Shown: in pieces, positions 49,895 through 59,961 of the stretch
Layout of the letters: the number at the start of each line of letters is the position of its first letter
Numbering within the stretch: the first letter of the stretch is position 1
DNA from: Chloroflexota bacterium
GTDB lineage: Bacteria; Chloroflexota; Dehalococcoidia; Lucifugimonadales; GCA-002723415
Reading direction: 5' to 3'
Assembly (NCBI GenBank): GCA_002723415.1
Contig: PBOA01000022.1
Span: 1 to 64,000 of the forward strand
DNA: 64,000 nucleotides
Program-made: the position numbers and the translations under genes
Notes under the pieces: generated by a model
What the model saw: the letters and a program-made list of their open reading frames with translations, nothing else
Database searches by the model: none
What the model was told of the DNA's origin: nothing

Positions 49895-50725
49895 ATGTCT
49901 ACTCTTTATGTTGTTGGTACACCTATAGGTAATTTAGAAGATATAACTTTACGAGCAATAAGAATTTTAAATGAAGTTGATTTAATTGTTTGTGAAGATA
50001 AAAGGATAACTTCTAGATTGTTAAATAAATATAATATTAGAACAGAAATGACTAGTTATTATAATTATAATAAACTAAGTAAATTATCATATATTTTATC
50101 TGAATTAGAAAAAAAAAATATAGCTTTAGTATCTGATGCAGGTATGCCTTGTATTAATGACCCGGGTCAAGAATTAATTATATCAGCTATAAATTTAGGA
50201 TTTGCAGTTATACCAATTCCAGGCGTCTCATCTATAACTACTGCAATGTCAATATCTGGGATGATATTTGACCAATGGATTTTTGCGGGCTTCTTTCCTA
50301 AGCAAAAAACTAAAAGGATGGAATTATTAGATTCAATTAGTAATGACCAAAAGGTTATAGTGATATTAGAATCACCACATAGATTACTGAGTTGTTTGAA
50401 ATTTATTTTGGATTATATTGGTGATCGTAATATTACTGTTTGTAGAGAAATGACAAAATTATATGAAGAAATCTTTAGAGGTAAGATTAGTGAAGCCATA
50501 GATGTTTTTACTAAGCCTAAAGGTGAATTTATAATATTACTTGAAGGTCACAAAAAATCACCTGATGTACTAAATAGTAGAAATGAAATTGCAGGTATAT
50601 TGAAAGATATGGATGTAGATAAATTGAAGACTAAAGAAATAGTTAATAATGTATTTCTTAAAACTGGTTTTTCTAAAAAAAACATATATAAAATTTGTTT
50701 AGAATTAATGAAAGAGAAAAAATAA
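49895..50725 (+). CDS. rsmI: 16S rRNA (cytidine(1402)-2'-O)-methyltransferase
   Basis: LYVVGTPIGNLEDITLRAIRIL, CEDKR, LVSDAGMPCINDPGQELI, PIPGVSS, GFFPK. Confidence 0.95.
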   Translation: MSTLYVVGTPIGNLEDITLRAIRILNEVDLIVCEDKRITSRLLNKYNIRTEMTSYYNYNKLSKLSYILSELEKKNIALVSDAGMPCINDPGQELIISAINLGFAVIPIPGVSSITTAMSISGMIFDQWIFAGFFPKQKTKRMELLDSISNDQKVIVILESPHRLLSCLKFILDYIGDRNITVCREMTKLYEEIFRGKISEAIDVFTKPKGEFIILLEGHKKSPDVLNSRNEIAGILKDMDVDKLKTKEIVNNVFLKTGFSKKNIYKICLELMKEKK

Positions 50726-50797
50726 AAATTTTTTCTATATATATAAATTGTCTTATTATGTTAACATTTTGTATAGATAAAGAGAATTGGAAGTTTA

Positions 50798-52468
50798 ATG
50801 TCAGAAAAAATCTTAGTGGCTGTTGCATGGCCTTATGCAAATGGTTCGATACATTTAGGACAAGTCGCGGGAGTGTACTTGCCTGCTGATATTTTTGCTA
50901 GATATCACAGAATTAAAGGAAATGAAGTGTTAATGGTATCCGGGAGTGATTCACATGGGACTCCTGTTACTTTAACTGCGGAACAGAAAGGTGTTACTCC
51001 TGAAGAAATCACCAAAGGTTTTCAAGATGAATTTTTAGATAATTGGAAAAGATTAGGAATAACTTTTGATCTTTTTACTTCAACACATACAGACAATCAT
51101 TTTAAAGTAGTGCAAGATATATTTTTAGATTTATTAAATAAAGGATATATTTATAAAGCTCCTATGAATCAACCTTTCTGTGAAAATGAGAATAGGTTTT
51201 TAGCTGATAGATATGTGGAAGGTATTTGCCCTGAATGTAATTCAACTGGTGCAAGAGGTGATCAATGCGATAATTGTGGTAAAACTTTAGATCCTAAAGA
51301 CCTGATAAATATGATTTGTCGCACCTGTAGTAATGAACCTATTATTAAAGAAACAGAACATTTTTTCTTAAAATTGACTTATTTTGAAAGTGTTTTAAGT
51401 AAATGGGTGGAAAAACAGACACATTGGAGGCCAAATGTGAAAAATTTCACCCAGTCATTTATTGAAAATGGATTGAATGATAGAGCTATTACTAGAGATA
51501 TAGAATGGGGAATACCATTACCAATTGATGGATATCCAACAAAAAGAATATATGTTTGGTTTGAAGCTGTTTTAGGTTATATTTCTGCCTCTAAACAATG
51601 GGCAAAAGATAGAGGAGAACCTGACTCATGGATTGATTTTTGGCAGGATAATAAAAGTAAGTCTTTTTATTTTATGGGAAAGGATAATATTCCTTTTCAT
51701 TCAGTAATTTTGCCTTCAATATTAATTGGATGTGGAAAATTTAATTTGCCTTATGATATTCCGGCAAATGAATATTTGAATTTGCAAGGTTTAAAATTTT
51801 CCACAAGTAGAGATTGGGCTGTATGGCTACCAAAATATTTAGATAAATATTCTCCTGATGCACTCAGATATGTTTTATCTGCAAGTATGCCGGAAACAAG
51901 TGATACAGATTTTTCTTGGAAAGAATTTGTTAGACGTAATAATGATGAATTAGTTGCCACTTATGGTAATTTAGTTAATAGGGTTTTAAACATAGTAAAT
52001 AAAAATTTTGATTCTAATATACCAAGTCCATATAAATTAGACATTAAAAGTAAGGATCTTTTGAATGAATGTAATGTAGCAATGATTCAAGTTTCTGAAC
52101 ATATAGAATCATGTCAATTTAGGTTAGCTTTACAAAAATCTTTTAAATTAGCTCAGTTGGCAAATAAATATTTAGAACATAAAGCTCCATGGAAGGCAGT
52201 GAAATCAAATCTCGAGGATGCTGCAACTACAATCTGGGTGTCTTTATCTGTAATAAATTGCTTGAAAATTCTTTTTTATCCATTTTTACCCCATACTTCT
52301 ACAAAACTTCATTCAATGTTAGGTTTTGAAGATGATATATTAAGTTTAAAGTGGGAATGGAATGATAGTCAGTTAATTCCGGGTACAAAGATTCTTTTTT
52401 CAGGACATTTATTTGATAAATTAGATGAATCAGTTATAGAAGATGAAAACATGAGTATAAATAAATGA
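50798..52468 (+). CDS. metG: Methionyl-tRNA synthetase
   Basis: VAWPYANGSIHLGQVAGVYLPADIFARY, four-cysteine zinc knuckle CPEC..CDNC, WFEAVLGYISA, GKDNIPFHSV, KFSTS. Confidence 0.95.
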   Translation: MSEKILVAVAWPYANGSIHLGQVAGVYLPADIFARYHRIKGNEVLMVSGSDSHGTPVTLTAEQKGVTPEEITKGFQDEFLDNWKRLGITFDLFTSTHTDNHFKVVQDIFLDLLNKGYIYKAPMNQPFCENENRFLADRYVEGICPECNSTGARGDQCDNCGKTLDPKDLINMICRTCSNEPIIKETEHFFLKLTYFESVLSKWVEKQTHWRPNVKNFTQSFIENGLNDRAITRDIEWGIPLPIDGYPTKRIYVWFEAVLGYISASKQWAKDRGEPDSWIDFWQDNKSKSFYFMGKDNIPFHSVILPSILIGCGKFNLPYDIPANEYLNLQGLKFSTSRDWAVWLPKYLDKYSPDALRYVLSASMPETSDTDFSWKEFVRRNNDELVATYGNLVNRVLNIVNKNFDSNIPSPYKLDIKSKDLLNECNVAMIQVSEHIESCQFRLALQKSFKLAQLANKYLEHKAPWKAVKSNLEDAATTIWVSLSVINCLKILFYPFLPHTSTKLHSMLGFEDDILSLKWEWNDSQLIPGTKILFSGHLFDKLDESVIEDENMSINK

Positions 52469-53460
52469 CTGCTTTATATGAGCAAGAAAAATATTTTAAA
52501 AACAATACTATCTATAAACCAATTCAAGAAGGTCTTTTTAGAGTTGAAAAAAAATTAAGTTCAGTTAGAGACATTACTCATCCACTTTTATCTGATTTGT
52601 TGGAATATATTTTAAATACCCCAGGTAAAAGAGTTCGTCCAGCTATTACTTTACTTTCAGCCAATTTTAATAGTCATGATAAGGACGTGATTGATATAAT
52701 GGCAACTGCTGTCGAAATGTTACATATTGCTACATTAATTCATGATGATACTGTGGATGATTCAAAGCTTAGGAGAGGTAAAGAAACTATAAGCAATGCT
52801 TGGGGACATAAAGAAGCAGTTTTGGTAGGAGATTACTTATTTGCAGCCTCAGCTACTTATGTTTGTCATACAAATAATATAATTGTAATTAAAAGATTTT
52901 CTGAAACAATAATGGAACTTTCAAGTGGTCAATTAAGAGAGAAAGAAGAAAGTTTTAAGTTAGATTTAACAAGGAAAGATTATATAGATAGAATATATTC
53001 TAAAACTGCATCATTATTTCTAACTTCAGCAAAATCTGGAGCTATACTAAGTAATGCTTCTGATGACATAATTAAATCACTTGAAAAGTTTGCATACAAT
53101 TATGGAATCGCTTTTCAAATAATTGATGACATTTTAGATTTTAATGGATCAGAAGATAAGATTGGTAAGCCTGTTGGTAATGATTTACTTCATGGGATAT
53201 TAACTTTGCCGACTATTTTAGCTTTAGAGAATAATAATTATTGTATTGAAATCAAAGAATTATTGAATAATCCTCAAGATCATGAAAAAATTAAACTTGC
53301 TATAAAAAGAATAATTGACTTAGGGTTGATTTCAGAATCACTAAAAATAGCAAAATCTTATTGCAATAAAGCTATTGATGCGTTAAATTGTCTTCCTTCT
53401 AATCAATATTCAGATTCATTAGAGAGTTTAGTAAATTCTTTAAAAATGCAAGTTGATTAA
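52465..53460 (+). CDS. Polyprenyl diphosphate synthase
   Basis: GKRVRPAITLL, LIHDDTVDDSKLRRG (first Asp-rich motif), QIIDDILDF (second). Confidence 0.94.
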   Translation: MTALYEQEKYFKNNTIYKPIQEGLFRVEKKLSSVRDITHPLLSDLLEYILNTPGKRVRPAITLLSANFNSHDKDVIDIMATAVEMLHIATLIHDDTVDDSKLRRGKETISNAWGHKEAVLVGDYLFAASATYVCHTNNIIVIKRFSETIMELSSGQLREKEESFKLDLTRKDYIDRIYSKTASLFLTSAKSGAILSNASDDIIKSLEKFAYNYGIAFQIIDDILDFNGSEDKIGKPVGNDLLHGILTLPTILALENNNYCIEIKELLNNPQDHEKIKLAIKRIIDLGLISESLKIAKSYCNKAIDALNCLPSNQYSDSLESLVNSLKMQVD

Positions 53461-53461
53461 T

Positions 53462-55027
53462 TTAATTTTCCCATAAAATCTTTCCATTTATAATAGTCAT
53501 TAAATTTTTTATACTTTTTATTTTTTCATACTCTATATCTAACGGATTATCATTTAGTATTATTAGGTCAGCTAATTTATTAATTTCTATTGAACCTTTT
53601 ATTGATTCTTGATAGCACATGTAAGCTCCATAATAAGTATACATTTTAATAGCTTGATTGATTGAAATAGATTCTTTTTTATTTAACATATTATTTTGAG
53701 AATCTTTTCTTGTTATTAATGAAAAAATACCAATTAAGGGGTTAATATCTGAAACTGGGAAATCAGAACTTGCAGCTATAGGGATATTATATTTCATTAT
53801 TGATTTAATAGGGTATAAATTGATTTGTTTTTCGATTTCAATCAATGATTTGTATCTAGCACCATTTGTGTAAATAAATCCTGGTTGAGTTGTTATTAGT
53901 GCTCCTGATTCTTTTAATTTGATAATTTGACTTTGATCAATTTCTGAACAATGTTCAATACGGTTTCTTAAATTATTGTTTAAATTATTATTTACTATTT
54001 TTTGTTCATTTAGTAATTGAATAACTTTTTTTATTGTGTCTGATTCAATTGCATGGATACTGACAGGGAATTTATTAATATTGGCAAAATTAACTATTTT
54101 TTGAAGCTTTTCATATGAAGGATAAATTCCATCATCAGTTAGATTACACATTATTTTACATGGACCAATATTTAAATCTATACTTCCAAATTGAAATTTT
54201 ATATTTGATGCAATGAAGTCTTCTAAATGTTGATACCCAGGCATAAATGTTATTCTAGGATTAATAACTTCATCATCCTTTAATTTTTTAAACAATTTCC
54301 ATCTATTAGTTGAATTAGTATAAGTTGCATCTTGTATTGAAGTTATCCCTTTCGATAATAAATGCTCATTAGCCAATTTTGCATTTGTTAGTAATTGTTT
54401 TTGATTTAATTTAGGTATTTTTTTGTTTAAAATATTACCCATATTAATTAATAATCCAGTTGGGTTACCATTATGATCTCGTTCAATATAAGAGCCTATT
54501 GGGTCTATAAAATGCCTGTCAATTCCTATGAATTTAAGGGCAAGACTGTTTAAGATATCTGCATGCCCAGAAATATGCTTTATTCTTATTGGATTATAAG
54601 GGGATATTTCATCAATATCATATTTATTAATATGTCGGCTATCTGTTAAATTAAATTCATGGTATCCAGTGATTTTAATCCATTTCCCGTTATCGAAATT
54701 TTTTGAATAGTTAATTATTTTTTGTTTGATTTCTTTTATAGATGTTTTTGTTGGATTACTTATGTTTAGGCTTGATAATTTTGATATATAAGATAATATG
54801 TGGCAATGTGCATCTATAAATCCTGGTAACATAGTGTGTGAATTACAATCAATTATCTTTGTTTTATTAGATTTAATTCGATTAATAGACTTTTTGTTAT
54901 ATTCTGTGGAAATATAATTTATTTTATTACCTTTAACTCCTAATACTTTTGCGACAGGAGATTTATTGTTGAGTGTAATTATGTTTACATTGGTAAAAAT
55001 TAAATCATTATTAGAAGTATTGCTCAT
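53462..55027 (-). CDS. Amidohydrolase family protein, YtcJ-like
   Basis: MLPGFIDAHCHI, VSIHAIESDTI, NRIEHCSEID, AASSDFPVSDINPLIGIFSLITR. Confidence 0.9.
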   Translation of the reverse strand: MSNTSNNDLIFTNVNIITLNNKSPVAKVLGVKGNKINYISTEYNKKSINRIKSNKTKIIDCNSHTMLPGFIDAHCHILSYISKLSSLNISNPTKTSIKEIKQKIINYSKNFDNGKWIKITGYHEFNLTDSRHINKYDIDEISPYNPIRIKHISGHADILNSLALKFIGIDRHFIDPIGSYIERDHNGNPTGLLINMGNILNKKIPKLNQKQLLTNAKLANEHLLSKGITSIQDATYTNSTNRWKLFKKLKDDEVINPRITFMPGYQHLEDFIASNIKFQFGSIDLNIGPCKIMCNLTDDGIYPSYEKLQKIVNFANINKFPVSIHAIESDTIKKVIQLLNEQKIVNNNLNNNLRNRIEHCSEIDQSQIIKLKESGALITTQPGFIYTNGARYKSLIEIEKQINLYPIKSIMKYNIPIAASSDFPVSDINPLIGIFSLITRKDSQNNMLNKKESISINQAIKMYTYYGAYMCYQESIKGSIEINKLADLIILNDNPLDIEYEKIKSIKNLMTIINGKILWEN

Positions 55028-55350
55028 CTAATTACTGAATTTTTTGTAGGTTCAATTATTGTGACAACAGTCCTACTTCTATCTATTAGTGTAGGTATAG
55101 GCGGAAAAATTTCTGTTTTCCATTTTTTACTTTCATATACATCATTATATAATTGTTCTTTTTCTTCTTGGTTATTGAATCTTCTTAGCCAGATATATAA
55201 TTCTTCACCTTTGTCACTTTTACTTGTAAAAGTACCAGTTATAACCATACCTTTAGAAATTTGAAATGGCATTATTACTTTATCCATGTAATTAATCCAA
55301 GCATCCTTTTGTCCATTTTGAATATAATATTTTCTTAGTTCAAAGAACAT
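55024..55350 (-). CDS. NIPSNAP family protein
   Basis: FELRKYYIQNGQKDAWINYMDKVIMPFQISKGMVITGTF, YIWLRRFNNQEEKEQLYNDVYESKKW. Confidence 0.85.
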   Translation of the reverse strand: MFFELRKYYIQNGQKDAWINYMDKVIMPFQISKGMVITGTFTSKSDKGEELYIWLRRFNNQEEKEQLYNDVYESKKWKTEIFPPIPTLIDRSRTVVTIIEPTKNSVIR

Positions 55351-55395
55351 ATTCCCTCCTGTTTTATATATAGGATATATAAATAATAGGTAAAT

Positions 55396-57621
55396 TTAAT
55401 TATTATTGTTTTTGTTAATTTCAAGTAAATCTATTCTATTTCTCCATTTGTCTAAAAAGCGTTTATAATTTTTTTTGCTTAATTCATCTCTAGTGGCTGG
55501 CAGCATTGAATTCCAAACGCTATGTTGATGTTTTATTACTGGCAAATTAGGATCGGCTAGTATCGTATATCCATAGTTTTTAATTTGGAAACTATAATCT
55601 ATATCAAGATTACGATAAAACCTGAAACTTTTTCGCATAAATCCAACTTGGTTTACTAAATCTCTTCTAAATGCAAAGCAATAAAACTGCATTGCATCCA
55701 TATATCCATATTCTCCTTCCCCATCATGAAAATGGTTAAGGTCATTAGTTTTGAGACCATAAGGACCAGTAAGACCAATATTTTTATCTGAGAGAGCTTT
55801 CGCTATTGGTTCAAATATGTTGCCAGAGAGTTCTATGCTTAGGTCTAGCAATATAATAATTTCTCCCATACTTTGTTTTATAATAATGTTTTTCGCTTCA
55901 GCTTCTCCTATCATATGATCTATATGTATAACTGTAATATTTTCATGTTTTGAAGAGATATCTTCTAACCATCTACCAATTTTATGATTGGAACCGTTAT
56001 CTATAATTAAAATTTCAATATTATTGTTTTTAGAAAACTTAAATATGCTTTTTATAGACCTTTTTAATTCGGTAAGTTCATTAAAAGTTACTATACCTAT
56101 AGAGAATTTCTTATTTGGGTTGTTTTTAGTTAGATTTTCTATTTCTTTAGAAGAAGAATATGTTTGCCATAAATTATTATATTTTTCCCATTTTACTTTA
56201 GGCCTCACTAATGTTTTCGAGGTATAGTCATTAATTATATATGAAGAATTATATAATTCATTTCGCACCCTATCAGCTGAATTGTAATCTTTTTCACTGC
56301 GGTATTTTTCGCGTTTTTGTATTATTTTTTGAATATTTGTTGGAGTTTTAAAATTCTTAATTGATGAAATAAGTTTGAGGCCTAATATTTTATCAAATTT
56401 TTCTATTAATTCTAATTTGATTTTATTATTTAAATCAGACTTCATGAGTTCCCAAGTAATTGATAGCCCTCCTGGTAGGTCTAGGTTATTATAAACACAC
56501 TGTAAAAATTTTTTTTCCCAAATTTCAGTGGTATTTTCATAATAGTCCTGTTCGTTTGTAGCTAAATTAATATCATTATGAGCAATCCAGATTCTTTCTT
56601 GAAGCCTGAATAATGCTTTTTGTGAAGCTTTTAAAGAAGAGAATGTGAAATTAAGCCTAGAATTATATTTTGTTGTTAGGCATAAATACCGAAAAGCCAA
56701 TGGGTCAATTTTTAGTTTTTTCAAATCGTTTAAAATATAGGAGTTGCCAGAAGATTTAGACATTTTAACTCCATCTGCTAATAAGTGTTGCCCATGTATC
56801 CAATATTTGACCACAGAGTTGCCAGTATAAGCTTCACTTTGTGCTATTTCATCCTCATGATGAGGAAAGATGTTATCTACTCCTCCAGTATGTATGTCAA
56901 AGAAATTACCAAGATATTTTATTGACATAGCTGAGCATTCGATATGCCATCCAGGAAACCCTTCTCCCCATGGGCTTTCCCATTTTAAATTTCTGCCTTT
57001 TTCAGCTTTCTTCCACAACGTAAAATCGTTTGGATTAATTTTATTTGAATCCTGTTCAATTCTAAGATTATTTAAAAGGTTATTAATTTTAATGTTTCCG
57101 GATAATATTCCGTATTGTTTAAAATTTTGAATTGAAAAATATATATTTCCATCAATGGTATAAGCTATTTTTTTTTCTATTAATTTAGCTATAATTTCAA
57201 TAATTTCATTAATATGATCAGTGGCTTTAGGGAATATAGTAGCTGGCAATATGTTGAGAGTTTTTTCATCTTTAAAAAACCTTTTTGAATAAAAGTCAGC
57301 AATTTCTGCAGCAGTTTTTCCTTCTTTAATTGCTGCATCAACAATTTTGTCTTCTCCTTGTTCTAATACCTCTTGTCGCATATGTCCAACGTCAGTTATG
57401 TTTTTTATATGGGTTACTTTTAAACCTTTATATTCTAGGCATCTTCTTATCCAATCGGCCATAAGATAAGATCTAAGGTTACCTATGTGCGCATCTCTAT
57501 AGACAGTTGGCCCACAAGTGTACATACTTATATGTCCAGCTTTTATTGGTACAATAGTTTCAGTTTGTTTATTTAATGTATTAAATATTTGTAATGATAA
57601 ATTATTGTTGAGGATTTTCAT
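55396..57621 (-). CDS. cysS: Cysteinyl-tRNA synthetase fused to C-terminal GT2-like glycosyltransferase domain
   Basis: CysRS: MYTCGPTVYRDAHIGNLRSYL, WHIECSAM, HTGGVDNIFPHHEDEIAQSEA, KMSKSSGN, C-terminal KREKYRSEKDYNSADRVRNEL; then FSIGIVTFNELTELKRSIKSIF...ILIIDNGSN...IILLDLSIEL...AFRRDLVNQVGFM. Confidence 0.93.
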   Translation of the reverse strand: MKILNNNLSLQIFNTLNKQTETIVPIKAGHISMYTCGPTVYRDAHIGNLRSYLMADWIRRCLEYKGLKVTHIKNITDVGHMRQEVLEQGEDKIVDAAIKEGKTAAEIADFYSKRFFKDEKTLNILPATIFPKATDHINEIIEIIAKLIEKKIAYTIDGNIYFSIQNFKQYGILSGNIKINNLLNNLRIEQDSNKINPNDFTLWKKAEKGRNLKWESPWGEGFPGWHIECSAMSIKYLGNFFDIHTGGVDNIFPHHEDEIAQSEAYTGNSVVKYWIHGQHLLADGVKMSKSSGNSYILNDLKKLKIDPLAFRYLCLTTKYNSRLNFTFSSLKASQKALFRLQERIWIAHNDINLATNEQDYYENTTEIWEKKFLQCVYNNLDLPGGLSITWELMKSDLNNKIKLELIEKFDKILGLKLISSIKNFKTPTNIQKIIQKREKYRSEKDYNSADRVRNELYNSSYIINDYTSKTLVRPKVKWEKYNNLWQTYSSSKEIENLTKNNPNKKFSIGIVTFNELTELKRSIKSIFKFSKNNNIEILIIDNGSNHKIGRWLEDISSKHENITVIHIDHMIGEAEAKNIIIKQSMGEIIILLDLSIELSGNIFEPIAKALSDKNIGLTGPYGLKTNDLNHFHDGEGEYGYMDAMQFYCFAFRRDLVNQVGFMRKSFRFYRNLDIDYSFQIKNYGYTILADPNLPVIKHQHSVWNSMLPATRDELSKKNYKRFLDKWRNRIDLLEINKNNNN

Positions 57622-59068
57622 TTTTCGACGGTACAGTCATTATTCTTAGTAAATTTGTCCCTCCAGGGACACCTATTGGCAGTCCAGCTACTAATATCAA
57701 TAAATCTTTCTCTTTTAAATTCATCTTTGATATAGATTCGTATAAAGCCTTATTAAAAAAATCATCTACCGTAAATAGTTTTTCGACTGTTACAGGGATT
57801 ACTCCCCAGAGTAAAGTTAATTTTCTTTGGACATTTTCTTTAGGAGTTAAAGCTAATATTTTTGTAGGTGGCCTATATCTAGATACTCTGCTTGCTGTAG
57901 TTCCAGATTCCGTAAATGCAACTATAAGTTTAGCTTTTAATTGATATGCTGACCAGCAAGCATCATAACTAATAGTATCTTCTGATTTAGATTGTGTTTG
58001 ATGAGATTTCTCCATGATAATTTTTTCATAAGGTAATACTTTTTCTGTTTCATGAGCTATTTCGGACATTACTTTAACTGCTTCTACGGGGTATTTCCCT
58101 ATAGATGTTTCTGCTGATAACATTATTGCATCTGTTCCATCATAAATTGAATTAGCAACATCTGTAACTTCCGCTCTAGTTGGAGTTGAAGAATAAATCA
58201 TAGATTCTAACATTTGGGTTGCAGTAATTACAGGTTTTCCATTTTTATTGCATTGGGATATTATTTCTTTTTGAATTATAGGAACTTTAGAAATAGGGAC
58301 TTCAACCCCTAGATCTCCACGAGCAACCATAATGGCATCACTGATTTGGATAATAGATGTAATATTTTTTAAGGCTTCAGGGCGTTCTATTTTTGAAATT
58401 ATATGAGTTTTATTTTGCGTATTTTTTAATACAGATTTAGCTTTTGCTATATCTTTTTCTGAGGTTATATTGGATAATGCTATGAAATCAGGCATTTCTT
58501 GATCAGCAAATTTTAAGCATTCTATAGATTTTTTACCTGGGAATTTGAGTGAAGTAGGTAACCCAGGCAAAGTGATACCCTTTTTGGGTCTAATTATTCC
58601 ATTATTGAGAATTTTACAGATAATTTCTTTTTCATTATGTTTTATTGCTTTTAATTTAATTAACCCATCATCAATTAATATAGTAGCATTTAATTTTATA
58701 TCTTTGTGGATACCGTTGGGGTGAACACTTATTATTTTGTTGTCACCTTTTACATTGTTAGATGTAATTGTTATATTATCTCCTTTAAATAATGCATATT
58801 CAGAATTCTTTAAAGGGCCTATTCTATATTTAGTTCCAGGTATATCAATCATTATTCCAATAGGGATATTTAAATTATTTGAAATCTCTTTAATATTTTT
58901 TATTAATATTTTATGGGAATCAAAACTACCATGAGACATATTTAATCGAGCAATACTCATTCCAGATTTAATTAATCTCGTTATTACTGATTTAGTATGG
59001 GTTGATGGGCCAAGTGTGCATATAATTTTAGTTTTGGGTATTTTAACTTGTGAAATTAAGTTTTTCAT
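57602..59068 (-). CDS. pyk: Pyruvate kinase
   Basis: KIICTLGPSTHTKSVITRLIKSGMSIARLNMSHG, ISKIERPEAL, MVARGDLGVEVP, PVITATQMLESM, PTRAEVTDVANSIYDGTDAIMLSAETSIGKYP. Confidence 0.97.
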   Translation of the reverse strand: MKNLISQVKIPKTKIICTLGPSTHTKSVITRLIKSGMSIARLNMSHGSFDSHKILIKNIKEISNNLNIPIGIMIDIPGTKYRIGPLKNSEYALFKGDNITITSNNVKGDNKIISVHPNGIHKDIKLNATILIDDGLIKLKAIKHNEKEIICKILNNGIIRPKKGITLPGLPTSLKFPGKKSIECLKFADQEMPDFIALSNITSEKDIAKAKSVLKNTQNKTHIISKIERPEALKNITSIIQISDAIMVARGDLGVEVPISKVPIIQKEIISQCNKNGKPVITATQMLESMIYSSTPTRAEVTDVANSIYDGTDAIMLSAETSIGKYPVEAVKVMSEIAHETEKVLPYEKIIMEKSHQTQSKSEDTISYDACWSAYQLKAKLIVAFTESGTTASRVSRYRPPTKILALTPKENVQRKLTLLWGVIPVTVEKLFTVDDFFNKALYESISKMNLKEKDLLILVAGLPIGVPGGTNLLRIMTVPSKNENPQQ

Positions 59069-59250
59069 TGAAGTACAATATTGATATAAATAAATACCAT
59101 ATTACACTATGTTATTTTTATAAACTAGTTTGAAAATCCTTATTATTATTGTATATTGGGGATAAATTTTTTCATATAACTATGTACTAATAATTATTTG
59201 TATACTAAACTACACTTAACTGTTGGAAGTAATTTTTGTGAGGATATAAT

Positions 59251-59958
59251 TTGACATTATTGCTAGAAGAAGTTTATAAATTACAAATTCTTGATTCTGA
59301 TATATTATCTACTGCTAAATTATTATCTGAAGTAAAATTTAAAATTTCAGATAATAAAGAAATAAATTCTTTAGAAGAAAGTATTAATATTAATTCTATC
59401 AATTTAAAAAAACTTCAAATAATGAAAAGTAAATTGGAATTAGAAATAAATAGTACTCAGCAAAATGTTTATCTGTTAAATAAAAAAATATATGGAGGTA
59501 GTATAAAAAACTCAAAAGAACTTATAGCTTTAGATAGTGAAAAAATTTTTTTAGAAGGAAATATTTCTGATAACGAAGATAAATTATTAAAAGTTATGAT
59601 GAAAACAGATACTACCGAAGATAATATTGAGAAATTGAATAATAAAATTACTCATTTGAAAAATAATAAAGAAATTGAATTACCTAAATTAAAATATCAA
59701 GAAAAAGAGTTGAGTAATAAAATTATTGATTTAAAATCTGATAGAAAACGAATAGTTCCAAATATTCGTCAAGATATACTTATGATATATAACCAATTGC
59801 TAAAATCTAAAGAAGGACTTGCGGTAGTGAAAGTGACTCGAGGTACATGCGGGGGATGTAGATTATCCATTCCATCAGCTGATTTACAAAGGGCTAGGAA
59901 TGCTAGTACTATTGTTAGATGTTCCAGTTGTAATCGGATAATATTTTCGGATTCATAA
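59251..59958 (+). CDS. Coiled-coil plus C-terminal C4 zinc-ribbon protein (zf-RING_7 / CdsZ-like)
   Basis: Long helical heptad-rich region, then VTRGTCGGCRLSIPSADLQRARNASTIVRCSSCNRIIF. Confidence 0.85.
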   Translation: MTLLLEEVYKLQILDSDILSTAKLLSEVKFKISDNKEINSLEESININSINLKKLQIMKSKLELEINSTQQNVYLLNKKIYGGSIKNSKELIALDSEKIFLEGNISDNEDKLLKVMMKTDTTEDNIEKLNNKITHLKNNKEIELPKLKYQEKELSNKIIDLKSDRKRIVPNIRQDILMIYNQLLKSKEGLAVVKVTRGTCGGCRLSIPSADLQRARNASTIVRCSSCNRIIFSDS

Positions 59959-59961
59959 TCA

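Noticed and set aside
57602-57621. pyk/cysS 20-bp overlap as an annotation error
   Set aside because: Both termini have credible sequence; short overlaps are common here (rbfA/truB, trpC/trpF, secD/cca, rplU/rpmA).
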